Source of the DNA: Virgibacillus senegalensis | GTDB taxonomy: Bacteria > Bacillota > Bacilli > Bacillales > Amphibacillaceae | DNA length: 64,000 nucleotides | Direction of reading: 5' to 3' | NCBI RefSeq assembly: GCF_000821245.2 | Contig: NZ_LN611424.1 | Location: 388,065-452,064, forward strand | Position numbers and translations under genes: made by a program | The notes under the pieces: generated by a model | Seen by the model: the letters and a program-made list of their open reading frames with translations, nothing else | Told to the model about the DNA's origin: nothing | Databases searched by the model: none | In this document: positions 36,618 to 45,627 of the stretch, in pieces | How the letters are laid out: every line of letters begins with the position of its first letter | How positions within the stretch are numbered: position 1 is the stretch's first letter

Positions 36618-36734
36618 AGCAGCCCGAATACACGGAGACTCCTGCGGGAACAGTGGCCTATGTAAGATCCCGCAGAACGGAGTTCGAGGAGGCTTACGGG
36701 TCACCCGCGGAAAGCGAAGTGTATTCGAGCTGCT
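36618..36734 (+). repeat. GC-rich dispersed repeat, copy R6
   Basis: Core GAGACTCCTGCGGGAACAG ... TCACCCGCGGAAAGCGAA in forward orientation, bounded by perfect CGAATACAC (36625-36633) / GTGTATTCG (36719-36727). After one mismatch the pairing extends through AGCAGC (36618-36623) / GCTGCT (36729-36734). Confidence 0.88.
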
Positions 36735-36810
36735 GACTACATAAAAGCCGCTATTTTTGAGGAATTCCTGTTATACCCTATATGAGCATATTTCTACCCC
36801 TGGAAACAGG

Positions 36811-36857
36811 AAAAAAGCAGAACCGTTCTTGGCTAAGCCAAGGGCGGTTCTGCTTTA
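36811..36857 (-). terminator. Terminator of the M6 peptidase gene
   Basis: AAAGCAGAACCG..CTTGGC pairs with GCCAAG..CGGTTCTGCTTT, with a run of six T on the minus strand. Confidence 0.85.
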
Positions 36858-36902
36858 TGGTAGAGGGGAGCACACTACATACATTGTTTAAAAGGCTTAC
36901 CT

Positions 36903-39014
36903 TTACTTTTTTGGACCTTTATCTTTTAACTCAATACTATATTCAAATGGAACTGGTTCGTTACTACCTTCTGGTGCAGCATACCAAGTAGTCATGTAGT
37001 TGGTTCCTTTCTTGAACAAATTACGCAGGTTGAGAGCATCTTCCTCGGTAACATTGAAAGGATCTACATGATATACCTTGAATTTACCGTGCTTATCTTC
37101 GTTAACAAAGGTAACAGAATACTGGACGTATTGCTTTAGCAATTCCTCTTTTGATTGCAGTCCATCAAGGGAGGACCCGTCATACGCCAAGCCGATTTCC
37201 GGAATGGTAATGTTATCGACAAACCAACCTGAATCGGTTGTACCCCAGTCCGTCAAGTAACGGAAGGAGACATGCACCTTTTGTCCGGCATAATCAGATA
37301 AATCAAAAGTTTCATGCTGCCAGTCATCGGAGTAGCCGGTAAATCCAGGAACGTTTTCTTTGATTTTTGGATATCCTTCGTCGACGACATCCGATCTCGT
37401 GTTTTCATTTTCCAGGCTGGTCCAAGTCTTGCCTTCATCTGTAGAAACCTGGACGACGCCGAAGTCCCACTGCTCCTCAATATCGACATAATGATCGAAT
37501 TGAAGGGAAGCTTCTGATACATCTGTCAAATCGGCCTCGAAGATAAGGCTATTATCTGCTTCATCTCCATCATTACCCCAATAAACCTGATCGCCAGACC
37601 CTAATGGATCAGCAACGGTTTGCCATGGGCTTGATAGAAAGTCAACGCCGTCAAAGCTGATGTTATCGATTTTTCCATCAAAGTCCAGTAGCTTGTAATC
37701 TGCTCCCCAAGCAGGTACACCGTCTTTTTCATACAAGGAGGCCTCTTCAAAATTAACCGTAGTGCCTCTCACTTTTCCATCTTCTACCGGGATTTCGCGC
37801 AGGTCGATTGAATCAAAACCGTAGATTCCTTTTTCGCCCTTCACATTTTTGTTTTCATCGATTAACAAAGCTGTGACGAATTTTTCGAAGACGCTTTGAA
37901 AATCTTCTTGAATTCCAAAGTCTTTGTACGCTTGGTTATAGCTTTCAATGCCATGGAGCGGACTAGTGGCAACTTCACGGATAAACTCCTGTCCGAATTG
38001 TTCGTAGTTGTACAAGGTGAACAAATAAACAAGTCCATAATCTGCAATCGTTTCTGGTCCTGTATCCGCTCGGACATGCTCATCCCAATTCACTAGTGAA
38101 TTTTCCGGATGATCTAGCAGGAAGTTGATCGAACCATAATCGTGGCCGTAACCCCCAAGATATTCGGAGAATGTAGACATTCCTTCGTTTAGCCAGGTAG
38201 TTTCTGCACTGTCGTTATCGTTATGGATCAAATGCTGGAACTCGTGCATTGTAGTGGCAAAGAAAGTATTCTCCAGACGCTCCTCCCAGTTGTTTGTATC
38301 AATCGTGATAATGTTACGGTCGATATAGCTTTCCAAAGTCCCCCAGAAAAATCCTGCCACAAAGAATGGATAATCCGGGTTATAGTAGTTATCATCTTTA
38401 ATATTGTCGACGAGCATGATTGTTTTGTCACTGCCATCCTCTGACTGGTAGTATCCTTCTGGAAGCCCGACCATGCCTGGAAGCGGTGAGTTGCTTCCGT
38501 CGAGAGAATCAGGAGTTCCAAAGAAGGCTGTTGTTTTAGGGTAAATATTCGTATCGAATTCATCGGCTAGCTTGTCCACTTGTTCCTGGGTTACTACCTG
38601 TGGATCCCTAGGATCCCCCTCAGGGAAGCTAAGATCTTCAGCCACCCAGATCTCTACATTTTCCCCAACACTACGCAGGGTGAATTCTTTAAAGGCTAAG
38701 TCACGATCAAGGAACAGCTTGGTCCCGCCGTCATAGGTGAATCCATCGTCTTGCGTTTCATTGTCAGACGCCTCAACTTCATTAAAGTTCACTTTTGCCG
38801 CTGACTCTTTGATCAGCTTTTTTGCTTCTTTCTGAAACTCCTCATCTTTCGACTTTTCGTTTAACTCTGCGGTGATGTCGAGTTCATCCCCATATCGTTC
38901 AGTGTTCCATGCTTCGCTGCTCTCTGCTGCCTCTGTCTGATAGGAAGCAGAAGGAGCAAATAAAGAAAAAGACAATACACTAGTAGAAATGATTGCGGTC
39001 AGTTTTTTCTTCAA
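36903..39014 (-). CDS. Secreted M6 family metallopeptidase (immune inhibitor A-like)
   Basis: A 703-residue exported zinc protease. The N-terminus KKKLTAIISTSVLSFSLFAP with ASYQTEA after it is a signal peptide. The zinc motif HEFQH is at about residues 257-261, followed downstream by NEGMSTFSEYLGG with the third ligand. The C-terminal half has two beta-sandwich-like domains with DWGTTDSGWFVDNITIPE. The protein is strongly acidic, as expected of a secreted protein in saline media. The start is TTG 39012-39014, nine bases after GGGGAGG; upstream codons of the frame lack a site. Substrates are unknown; InhA-type enzymes degrade host antimicrobial or matrix proteins. Confidence 0.87.
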   Translation of the reverse strand: MKKKLTAIISTSVLSFSLFAPSASYQTEAAESSEAWNTERYGDELDITAELNEKSKDEEFQKEAKKLIKESAAKVNFNEVEASDNETQDDGFTYDGGTKLFLDRDLAFKEFTLRSVGENVEIWVAEDLSFPEGDPRDPQVVTQEQVDKLADEFDTNIYPKTTAFFGTPDSLDGSNSPLPGMVGLPEGYYQSEDGSDKTIMLVDNIKDDNYYNPDYPFFVAGFFWGTLESYIDRNIITIDTNNWEERLENTFFATTMHEFQHLIHNDNDSAETTWLNEGMSTFSEYLGGYGHDYGSINFLLDHPENSLVNWDEHVRADTGPETIADYGLVYLFTLYNYEQFGQEFIREVATSPLHGIESYNQAYKDFGIQEDFQSVFEKFVTALLIDENKNVKGEKGIYGFDSIDLREIPVEDGKVRGTTVNFEEASLYEKDGVPAWGADYKLLDFDGKIDNISFDGVDFLSSPWQTVADPLGSGDQVYWGNDGDEADNSLIFEADLTDVSEASLQFDHYVDIEEQWDFGVVQVSTDEGKTWTSLENENTRSDVVDEGYPKIKENVPGFTGYSDDWQHETFDLSDYAGQKVHVSFRYLTDWGTTDSGWFVDNITIPEIGLAYDGSSLDGLQSKEELLKQYVQYSVTFVNEDKHGKFKVYHVDPFNVTEEDALNLRNLFKKGTNYMTTWYAAPEGSNEPVPFEYSIELKDKGPKK

Positions 39015-39293
39015 ATAACATTCCCTCCCCGTAATTATAAATGAATAGATGTGCCCCGCCACTTACCATTATAGTTAATTTTTCACAATATTATGAATAG
39101 TAGAAAAGTATGATTTCTGCGACAGCATTCTCTAGTCGGTTAGGTGAAAAGAACTGGTTTAACGGTTGAATTGATAAATGCTGACAAGCTTCCCGCCATT
39201 TAGCTCGTTTTTTCTGTAATGGATAAGGGTATCTATTACTAATAATCAGGCGCGGCATTGAATAAGCGTTGTAAAAATGGATGGTGGTTTTAA

Positions 39294-40943
39294 ATGAAAT
39301 ACAATACGTTCTATCGCATATTCAGCATCGTTTTCATGACAATCAAATTTCTCCTTCAAATTTACAGCTTCCATTTTATCCACCGTGTCTGGGACAGGGA
39401 AACAAGTAAGAAGTGGGAGAGGCTGCTTGCTGGACAAGCGAGGGAGTACCGTAAAAAGGCACTGGAGTTAGGCGGTCTGTTAATCAAATTCGGTCAATTT
39501 TTAAGCACACGTGCAGATTTGCTTCCTGCTGCTTTCATAAAAGAACTACAAGGCCTGACAGACCAAGTTAAGTCGGTTCCATTTAGATATTCCCGGGAGA
39601 TAATGGAGGAGGAGTGGCAGACTGACCTTGAGGATCACCTTGCCGATATTGATCGTCAACCAATCGCTTCTGCTTCCATAGGAGAGGTGTACAAGGCAAG
39701 GCTGCATGATGGCACAACTGTAGCGGTGAAAGTAAGAAGACACCGGGTGGAAGAGGTATTTCACAAGGATTTTCGCGCACTTCGGATTGTATTTTGGCTG
39801 TTGTCCCGATTCACGGTTTACGGGGAAAAAGCTGATTTGCAAAAACTATACAAAGAAATTGTCTCGGTCATGAGTCAAGAACTCGACTTTGAGCAGGAAT
39901 TAAAATATGCCAATTATTTCAAAAGTCGTTATAAGGATAATGAATACATTCATATTCCGGAATACTTCGATGAATTATGTACTGCAAGGGTTTTGGTCAT
40001 GGAGTGGGCCGAAGGGGTAAAAATCGATAATCTTTCGTTTATGCAGGAAAATGGAATCGAACGAAAACAAGTTGCCAAGCGGTTGTTTGATTTTTATGTC
40101 GATCAATTCATCAATCCCGGCTTCTTCCATGCCGACCCGCATGTAGGCAATATCCTTATACGGCGGGATGGAACACTTGTCATCCTTGACTATGGCATGG
40201 CAGGAGAAATTCGAAAAGAAGACACGAAGCAACTGCGTAATATCGTTCAAGGGGTTATTCTGGATGACTATGATCGGGTCATTCGTGCTCTGCTGGAAAT
40301 GGACTTTTTGCTGGAAAACTACGATACGGAAAAAATCAAAAAATTATTAAAGAAAACCATGGACCTTTACCAAGAGGAAGCTGGGCAACGGATGCAGAGC
40401 GAATTGATGGAACAAGTAATGGAGGACCTCCAAGTATTTGTCAAAGAGCAACCGATCCAACTGCCGGCGGATTATGCGTTTCTTGGAAGAGCCGCTTCCA
40501 TTTTGCTTGGTGTATTGCTATCGATTTATCCAGAAATGGACGTCGTTAAATGGGCGCGACCAGTCGTAAAACAATGGGCATCCGGGGAAAATGGCAAAGG
40601 ATCCATTTATACAGAAGTCTTGAAAGAGTCGACCCGACCGCTCTTGTCGTTGCCACGGGAACTGATTGATTGGATGAATGATGGGGAAAGGGACCGTGAG
40701 TGGGAAAAAAACAAGCAGCGTTATAAATTCATGCATCAATATTACCTGTTTTATGCAATTATCTGTTTTTTCTTGCTTACTGTAGGAGCTGCTGTCTTAA
40801 CTGCCGGCTGGTTTTTGGACTCCCAGCTGCTTTTGAAAAGCGGTGCCTTTTCGGGTGGACTGTTTCTGATATTGCTTGCTGCTTTGGCTAGAAAGCATTA
40901 TAAAATGATTCATTCCTTAAAACATAAGAGGAGGTTTTGGTAA
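39294..40943 (+). CDS. ABC1/AarF (UbiB-like) atypical kinase
   Basis: A 549-residue member of the UbiB/COQ8 family. The family motif KFGQFLSTRADLLP (KxGQ motif), the A-rich loop ASASIGEVYKARL, the catalytic lysine in VAVKVRR, and the DPHVGNILIR and LDYGMAGEI segments are all visible. Two hydrophobic helices close the protein (about residues 483-530), anchoring it to the membrane. UbiB proteins support isoprenoid quinone synthesis or lipid handling by ATPase activity. The stop abuts the ATG of the phasin-like gene, so the two form one operon. Confidence 0.9.
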   Translation: MKYNTFYRIFSIVFMTIKFLLQIYSFHFIHRVWDRETSKKWERLLAGQAREYRKKALELGGLLIKFGQFLSTRADLLPAAFIKELQGLTDQVKSVPFRYSREIMEEEWQTDLEDHLADIDRQPIASASIGEVYKARLHDGTTVAVKVRRHRVEEVFHKDFRALRIVFWLLSRFTVYGEKADLQKLYKEIVSVMSQELDFEQELKYANYFKSRYKDNEYIHIPEYFDELCTARVLVMEWAEGVKIDNLSFMQENGIERKQVAKRLFDFYVDQFINPGFFHADPHVGNILIRRDGTLVILDYGMAGEIRKEDTKQLRNIVQGVILDDYDRVIRALLEMDFLLENYDTEKIKKLLKKTMDLYQEEAGQRMQSELMEQVMEDLQVFVKEQPIQLPADYAFLGRAASILLGVLLSIYPEMDVVKWARPVVKQWASGENGKGSIYTEVLKESTRPLLSLPRELIDWMNDGERDREWEKNKQRYKFMHQYYLFYAIICFFLLTVGAAVLTAGWFLDSQLLLKSGAFSGGLFLILLAALARKHYKMIHSLKHKRRFW

Positions 40944-41249
40944 ATGAGTGATTTATTGAAAAAAGGATTTTTGCTGGGTTTGGGAGCTGCGGTTCTGGGA
41001 AAGGAAAGTATGAAAAGAAAATTGGATGAAATGGTGGCCAACGATGAATTGACGGTGAAACAAGCGAGAGAGATGCTGCGAAAATTTACCGAAAAAGGAG
41101 AATCCAAAGCCGCTGAATGGAATGAGCAGCAGACGGAACAGAAAAATAAAATCATCGATGAGCTTGGAATTGCAACGAAGCAGGAGCTTAAGGAACTGGA
41201 AGTAAGACTTCAACGACTGGAAAACATTCATTCCGATAGTGTGGAATAA
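40944..41249 (+). CDS. Phasin family-like small helical protein
   Basis: A 101-residue protein: a short glycine-rich hydrophobic N-terminus (LLKKGFLLGLGAAVLGKESM), then an uninterrupted charged helix ending LEVRLQRLENIHSD. This matches the COG3937 phasin/polyhydroxyalkanoate-regulator-like group often found after aarF genes in Firmicutes. The ribosome site AGGAGG is inside the aarF end and the ATG touches its stop. Its role with the AarF kinase is unknown; it may be an interaction partner at the membrane. Confidence 0.78.
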   Translation: MSDLLKKGFLLGLGAAVLGKESMKRKLDEMVANDELTVKQAREMLRKFTEKGESKAAEWNEQQTEQKNKIIDELGIATKQELKELEVRLQRLENIHSDSVE

Positions 41250-41259
41250 TAGACGAGCC

Positions 41260-41300
41260 AGGCTTTCCCGTTAGCGTTTTCCTTTTATACGGGAAAGCCG
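41260..41300. terminator. Hairpin between convergent genes
   Basis: GGCTTTCCCGT pairs with ACGGGAAAGCC around an 18-nt T-rich loop. There is no clear T-run after it, so termination is likely but inefficient. Confidence 0.5.
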
Positions 41301-41333
41301 TCATGATCGAAATATGTAACTGGATGGACAGAA

Positions 41334-42173
41334 TTAGTTCTGCTGACGATGAAGCATTTCAACTGCCTGCTTCAAATGGGATTTGGCAATGACCCCTTTA
41401 TCCTTGAACATCCCTAATTTCATTGCCCTTATACTCATTTCCGGTTGAATACCGGTGAGAATCGGTGAAATTCCCAGAAGACTTAACAGATCGAGGAGTT
41501 TATATAAATAACTGACAAACAAATCGTTTACTGTGACAACACCAGAAAGATCAATAACCAGCCAGTCGATTGACAGTTTGCTCGCTTTTTGGATTGTTTC
41601 CTCCAACAGGATTTCTGCCCGCTTTTCATCGATTTCTCCAATAATGGGCAGGATTGCCACATGCTCCATAATCGGAACAATCGGCGTAGAGGTTTTTAAA
41701 TATTTTTCTTCGAAGCTGCTGATCTTTCGTTCTTCTTCTTCCTTGAGGGTAATGCTCACCCCATGGATAATATGATTATATAATTCGTCGATTCTTGTCA
41801 TCGTTTCAATAGCTTCATGTGATTGGTCCTCGGCTGCGACTTGTTCGACGAAAGACCAGAGAACGCGTTTATGTACAGTCAATTTTGCCAGCGAATCGGA
41901 TAAATTATTGTTTCGCTCTACTAACAACCGGCCGACTTTTCGGCCCCATTTCACCGCTTCCTGGTTAGAAGCTTCCTGTTCCGGTAACAGGCTTGCGAGT
42001 GTGGAAATTAATTCACGGACTAATCCGTGAGATGTCTCATAGTCCTGCTCCGAGTGATTCTCGTATGCTTCAGGAAAGCTTTCAAACAACTTTTGGAGCA
42101 GTGTATCGGTTAGTTGCTGAACATTTTTCTCCAGGTGATTCTGAAAAAAGGCAAGCTGTCGGGTTTGTTCCAT
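41334..42173 (-). CDS. RsbR-type STAS domain protein (stressosome component)
   Basis: A 279-residue protein with an N-terminal helical, globin-like sensor half (residues about 1-145) and a C-terminal STAS domain (VAILPIIGEIDEKRAEILLE, LVIDLSGVVTVNDLFVS, GISPILTGIQPEMSIRA). RsbR paralogues co-assemble into stressosomes that pass stress signals to sigma B via RsbT. Here the residue after the conserved Asp of the sheet motif is Leu (VNDL), where many RsbR proteins carry a phosphorylatable Thr (DT). Lone gene; other rsb genes are not in this window. ATG start with a GGTGGAAC-type ribosome site. Confidence 0.85.
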   Translation of the reverse strand: MEQTRQLAFFQNHLEKNVQQLTDTLLQKLFESFPEAYENHSEQDYETSHGLVRELISTLASLLPEQEASNQEAVKWGRKVGRLLVERNNNLSDSLAKLTVHKRVLWSFVEQVAAEDQSHEAIETMTRIDELYNHIIHGVSITLKEEEERKISSFEEKYLKTSTPIVPIMEHVAILPIIGEIDEKRAEILLEETIQKASKLSIDWLVIDLSGVVTVNDLFVSYLYKLLDLLSLLGISPILTGIQPEMSIRAMKLGMFKDKGVIAKSHLKQAVEMLHRQQN

Positions 42174-42397
42174 CGTTCCACCTCTCCATATGATTGTTTG
42201 TTTACATTATAACGGGAAACCATGGTTTTTGCTATAAAGATACTCTACTTAGTTGAACCATCATAGCTGAGATTGGGCTACTTTAACAAGAGATCCATAC
42301 TAAATCCTATTCCAATCACAACCAATATACAACAGGAGATACATGCAAACAGAAAAGCTTTTCTTTTAGGATATTGCGGCTTATGTGGTTGTATAAC

Positions 42398-42439
42398 TTG
42401 TCATTTTCACAAGTTAAGTTTATAATGTAAGCGCATACA
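42398..42439 (+). promoter_or_regulatory. Consensus-like sigma-A promoter overlapped by a cre-like site
   Basis: TTGTCA (42398-42403), 17 nt, TATAAT (42421-42426). ATGTAAGCGCATACA (42425-42439) fits the relaxed cre consensus WTGNAANCGNWNNCW and would sit on the transcription start. A transcript would run about 215 nt before the small gene at 42648. Confidence 0.6.
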
Positions 42440-42544
42440 CAATTGGTATTACGATGTTCTAATGTTTTTTTGATATGTGAGACATAAAAGACGATGAATT
42501 TCAATTAATTTGTCTAAAAATTTCAAAAAAACTTTAAAATAATA

Positions 42545-42573
42545 TTGAATATTTATTGTATTAAAAGTACAAT
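42545..42573 (+). promoter_or_regulatory. Second candidate promoter of the 45-residue protein gene
   Basis: TTGAAT (42545-42550), 17 nt, TACAAT (42568-42573). It gives a leader of about 65 nt that can fold GGCA...TGCC before the ribosome site GGGGAGGA. Confidence 0.5.
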
Positions 42574-42647
42574 AAACTGTAAACAATTAGCGTTCAGGCA
42601 CCTGTGGGGGGATGCCAACTTTTTCGGATGGGGAGGATAAACTCTGA

Positions 42648-42785
42648 ATGATTGACTACACTGTCTTTGTGAGCAATATTGAAAAAGAGTTAAAACGAGA
42701 GCTCTATAGCGAAGAATTGGAATTCGTCCTGTGGATGTATGAAAGGTATATAGAGGATCAGGAGCAAATGAACTTTGTCATTTAA
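42648..42785 (+). CDS. Small acidic hypothetical protein (45 aa)
   Basis: ATG after GGGGAGGATAAACTCTGA opens a 45-codon frame ending TAA. The product MIDYTVFVSNIEKELKRELY continues as a charged amphipathic helix (EELEFVLWMYERYIEDQEQ). A good terminator follows 18 nt later, and one or two promoters precede it, so it looks like a genuine single-gene unit. I do not recognise the family; it has no signal peptide or membrane helix and could be a small regulatory binding protein. Confidence 0.65.
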   Translation: MIDYTVFVSNIEKELKRELYSEELEFVLWMYERYIEDQEQMNFVI

Positions 42786-42802
42786 AAATAAATAGAAGAG
42801 AC

Positions 42803-42842
42803 AAAAGCCTTGGAGCGGAGTAAATAGCTTCAAGGCTTTTTA
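42803..42842 (+). terminator. Terminator of the 45-residue protein gene
   Basis: AAAAGCCTTG.AGC pairs with GCT.CAAGGCTTTT, then T residues. Confidence 0.82.
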
Positions 42843-42882
42843 ATTATGGTGGAATGGGAACGGGTACACGAATTTTCCTAAC

Positions 42883-43608
42883 CTAGTTTTGTTTGTTTTT
42901 TTCGCCAGGAAATAGTTTTGCTAATCCGTACAATAGACTGAAGGCGAGAAAGGCTGTCATCACTAGCTGGATATAATATTGAATCCCGCTCCCAAAATGG
43001 CCGAGCAAGGTATCAGCTGCAGGTCTTGTAAGATACAAGTAGTTAGCGCCTGACATTGGGTTGATTAGCAGTCCGACTATTAATGCATAGATTACCAGAA
43101 ACAAAAATGCCTGCAACATGGATGAACGTGTGATGCGGGTGTTGGTAGAAAGAACGACAAAAATTCCGGACCAGGAAATGACTATATGGTGGAGGAAAAA
43201 TTTCCAAAACCGGAAGTGTTCGGGACCATAGGGTAAATCTGGTGTAATCAAAGCAAGCATGGCAGGAACGACAGCAAAAAAGTACGCAAACCTTATAAAT
43301 GATTTTCGCTGAAAAATCAAAGCAAGCATTGCAACGATTGATGCGATGCCGCAAAGGTGAAGGGGAAGGTGAACCTGAGAACTCCAAATTCCGTGGGAAA
43401 CGGCCCACCATTGATACGATAATTCGAATGAAAACAGCAGAAGGAATAACAACCACCGAATGACTGTGCGAACCTGCTCCTTCTGCAGCTTTCGTTGAAG
43501 TAAAAACAATCCCGCAACTCCGACGACATAAATAACCAGCATTAGTAAATGACTGGTTGAAAATGGGTGAAACAAATCGGTTGATGACACTCCGAACCAT
43601 TCCCTCAT
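42883..43608 (-). CDS. TIGR02206/YwaF-like membrane protein
   Basis: A 241-residue integral membrane protein with seven hydrophobic segments. STSHLLMLVIYVVGVAGLFL near the N-terminus, HLPLHLCGIASIVAML and a later YGPEHFRFWKFFLHHIVISW are the conserved His-rich segments of the YwaF/TIGR02206 family. Function is unknown. ATG 43606-43608 is chosen because GGAAGGAG precedes it; the open frame upstream reads through the divergent promoter region and is not coding. Confidence 0.83.
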   Translation of the reverse strand: MREWFGVSSTDLFHPFSTSHLLMLVIYVVGVAGLFLLQRKLQKEQVRTVIRWLLFLLLFSFELSYQWWAVSHGIWSSQVHLPLHLCGIASIVAMLALIFQRKSFIRFAYFFAVVPAMLALITPDLPYGPEHFRFWKFFLHHIVISWSGIFVVLSTNTRITRSSMLQAFLFLVIYALIVGLLINPMSGANYLYLTRPAADTLLGHFGSGIQYYIQLVMTAFLAFSLLYGLAKLFPGEKNKQN

Positions 43609-43712
43609 CTGGAATCTCCTTCCTGCTACAGTGCGACGCGTTATCAAACTAGCATCATTTACCAATATCAGCCTAGGATAATCCTGTTGAAAAACTAGTT
43701 TTCCCCGCGTTA

Positions 43713-43741
43713 TTGTATTAAGAAACATTTTTTATTATGAT
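43713..43741 (+). promoter_or_regulatory. Candidate promoter of the sodium symporter gene
   Basis: TTGTAT (43713-43718), 17 nt, TATGAT (43736-43741), about 100 nt before the start codon. Confidence 0.55.
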
Positions 43742-43844
43742 AGGAAAGTATGTTTTCAAAAACGTAATTACTCGGCGTAAAAAACGCCTGCTAGGGTCGA
43801 TGATCCAGCTTGTAATAAATCAAGATTTGGAAAGGAGTTGGAGT

Positions 43845-45188
43845 ATGAATTCCACAAGAGAAAGGTGGGCATCGAAACTCGGTTTCATGCTTGCAGCAAT
43901 GGGTTCTGCTGTCGGACTGGGCAATATTTGGAGGTTCTCTTATGTAGCCGGCGAAAATGGCGGTGGAGCCTTTTTGATTTTGTATCTAGCAAGCATTCTG
44001 ATTGTCGGGATCCCATTATTGCTTGTTGAAGTAAGTATCGGCAGGAAGGCGAAAAGTGATGTGGTAGGATCCTTTCAGACACTCGCACCCAAAAAGCCCT
44101 GGTATTTAGCAGGCTTTCTTGGGGTCTTTGGGGCTTTATTGATATTAGGGTTTTACAGTGTAATAGCGGGTTGGTCTATGTACTATTTTTGGAATTATCT
44201 AACAGGTCAATTTTTCACTGTACCCGAGCAAGGGTATGGCGCTGCCTTTGAGATTTTCACCACTTCCACTGCGCAGCCGCTGATGTGGCATGCCATATTT
44301 ATGGTGCTGACCATTACGATTGTATTGACTGGGGTTAAAAAAGGCATCGAACTGGCAAACAAAATATTTATGCCTGCTTTGGCCGTGCTGTTAATAATCC
44401 TGACCGTCTTCAGTCTGTCGCTGGATGGCGCAATGGAAGGGATGCGTTTTTTGTTCCAGCCTGACTGGAGCGTGCTTGGCAATCCTTCTGTTTACATTGC
44501 TGCCCTGGGACAGGCGTTTTTCTCCTTAAGTCTGGGGGTGGGAGCCATGATGACATATGGAAGCTATCTTTCCGATCACCACAAACTGCCGGGAGCAACA
44601 GTCGGCATCGGATTGATGGACACCTTTTTTGCTGTCATTTCCGGAATTGTCATTTTTCCAGCGGTGTTTGCATTTGGAATCGAACCGGATTCCGGCCCTG
44701 TCCTTGTATTTATTACACTTCCGGATATATTCAGCCAAATGCCATTTGGCGGGTTTGTAGGAATACTGTTCTTCTTATCGCTAACCCTTGCAGCTGTTTC
44801 TTCGTCGGTCTCCTTGTTGGAGGTGCCGGTAGCCTACTTGATGCGTGTCGCAAAGTGGAGCCGGAAACGGGCTTCGATCTTTACAGGCATGGTTATTTTT
44901 ATCCTGGGAATTGGCGCTTCCCTTGGAATGGGAGCGTGGGCTGGTTTCACACCGATTGGCCAGCATAATATCATGGATTCGATGGATTATATCGCTTCCA
45001 ATGTTTTTCTTCCACTCGTCGGTCTTGTAATGGCTTTGTTCGCCGGTTGGCATTTTAGCAAAAAAGAAGCGCTGACTGCCGCTGATCTTGGACATCATCC
45101 GGTGGGCAATTGGTGGTATATCTTAGTGAAATATTTTGCGCCGGTCATTATTGTGATAATTTTCCTGAATACACTTGGGATTTTATAG
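43845..45188 (+). CDS. Neurotransmitter:sodium symporter family transporter
   Basis: A 447-residue LeuT-fold carrier. RWASKLGFMLAAMGSAVGLG with NIWRFSYVAGENGGGAF after it is the family signature, including the unwound TM1 sodium site. About 11 or 12 helices follow. It imports an amino acid or related small solute with Na+, which suits a saline habitat. ATG 43845 has AAAGGAG seven bases upstream; an upstream frame extension lacks a ribosome site. Substrate is unknown. Confidence 0.92.
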   Translation: MNSTRERWASKLGFMLAAMGSAVGLGNIWRFSYVAGENGGGAFLILYLASILIVGIPLLLVEVSIGRKAKSDVVGSFQTLAPKKPWYLAGFLGVFGALLILGFYSVIAGWSMYYFWNYLTGQFFTVPEQGYGAAFEIFTTSTAQPLMWHAIFMVLTITIVLTGVKKGIELANKIFMPALAVLLIILTVFSLSLDGAMEGMRFLFQPDWSVLGNPSVYIAALGQAFFSLSLGVGAMMTYGSYLSDHHKLPGATVGIGLMDTFFAVISGIVIFPAVFAFGIEPDSGPVLVFITLPDIFSQMPFGGFVGILFFLSLTLAAVSSSVSLLEVPVAYLMRVAKWSRKRASIFTGMVIFILGIGASLGMGAWAGFTPIGQHNIMDSMDYIASNVFLPLVGLVMALFAGWHFSKKEALTAADLGHHPVGNWWYILVKYFAPVIIVIIFLNTLGIL

Positions 45189-45324
45189 TTTTTCACACGG
45201 AAGGAGGAAAGTGAGCCATTGCCTCCTTCCGTGTTATACTTAGAAGGATAATCATTCCATGAAGAAGGGATGCAGTCATTTCTTAAATGGCTGTCCAGTT
45301 TGGAAAAATAGAAGGAGGGATTCC

Positions 45325-45612
45325 ATGGCAATTTCCAATCAAACCGTTTTGGCTAAAATGATGAGTGAATTGCAGGAAGCTCTGGTGAAGAAGGATAAAA
45401 CTGCCGCTGTAAGGGAGCATGTCCGGGCTGTTCGCCTGCTGTGCGACTTGGTGCTTGAGGAAGATAGCGCTTCGGCATCGGACCAGGAAATGGCAAAAAT
45501 GATGGGCGATATGGCTACAGGCAGGACTGCCGGTAAACCGGAAGTTAAATCCGTCGGTAAGCAAGCAGTTGATCATGAAGAAGCAAATGGCAATTCGATT
45601 TTTGACTTTTAA
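45325..45612 (+). CDS. YwdI family protein
   Basis: A 95-residue soluble helical protein: MAISNQTVLAKMMSELQEAL at the N-terminus and a charged C-terminal tail ending NSIFDF. It matches B. subtilis YwdI in size, pattern and place: YwdI lies near ung and ywdK in that genome, and here the ywdK-like gene starts 16 nt later. Function unknown. ATG after GAAGGAGGG. Confidence 0.8.
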   Translation: MAISNQTVLAKMMSELQEALVKKDKTAAVREHVRAVRLLCDLVLEEDSASASDQEMAKMMGDMATGRTAGKPEVKSVGKQAVDHEEANGNSIFDF

Positions 45613-45627
45613 TAGAGGTGAATACGA

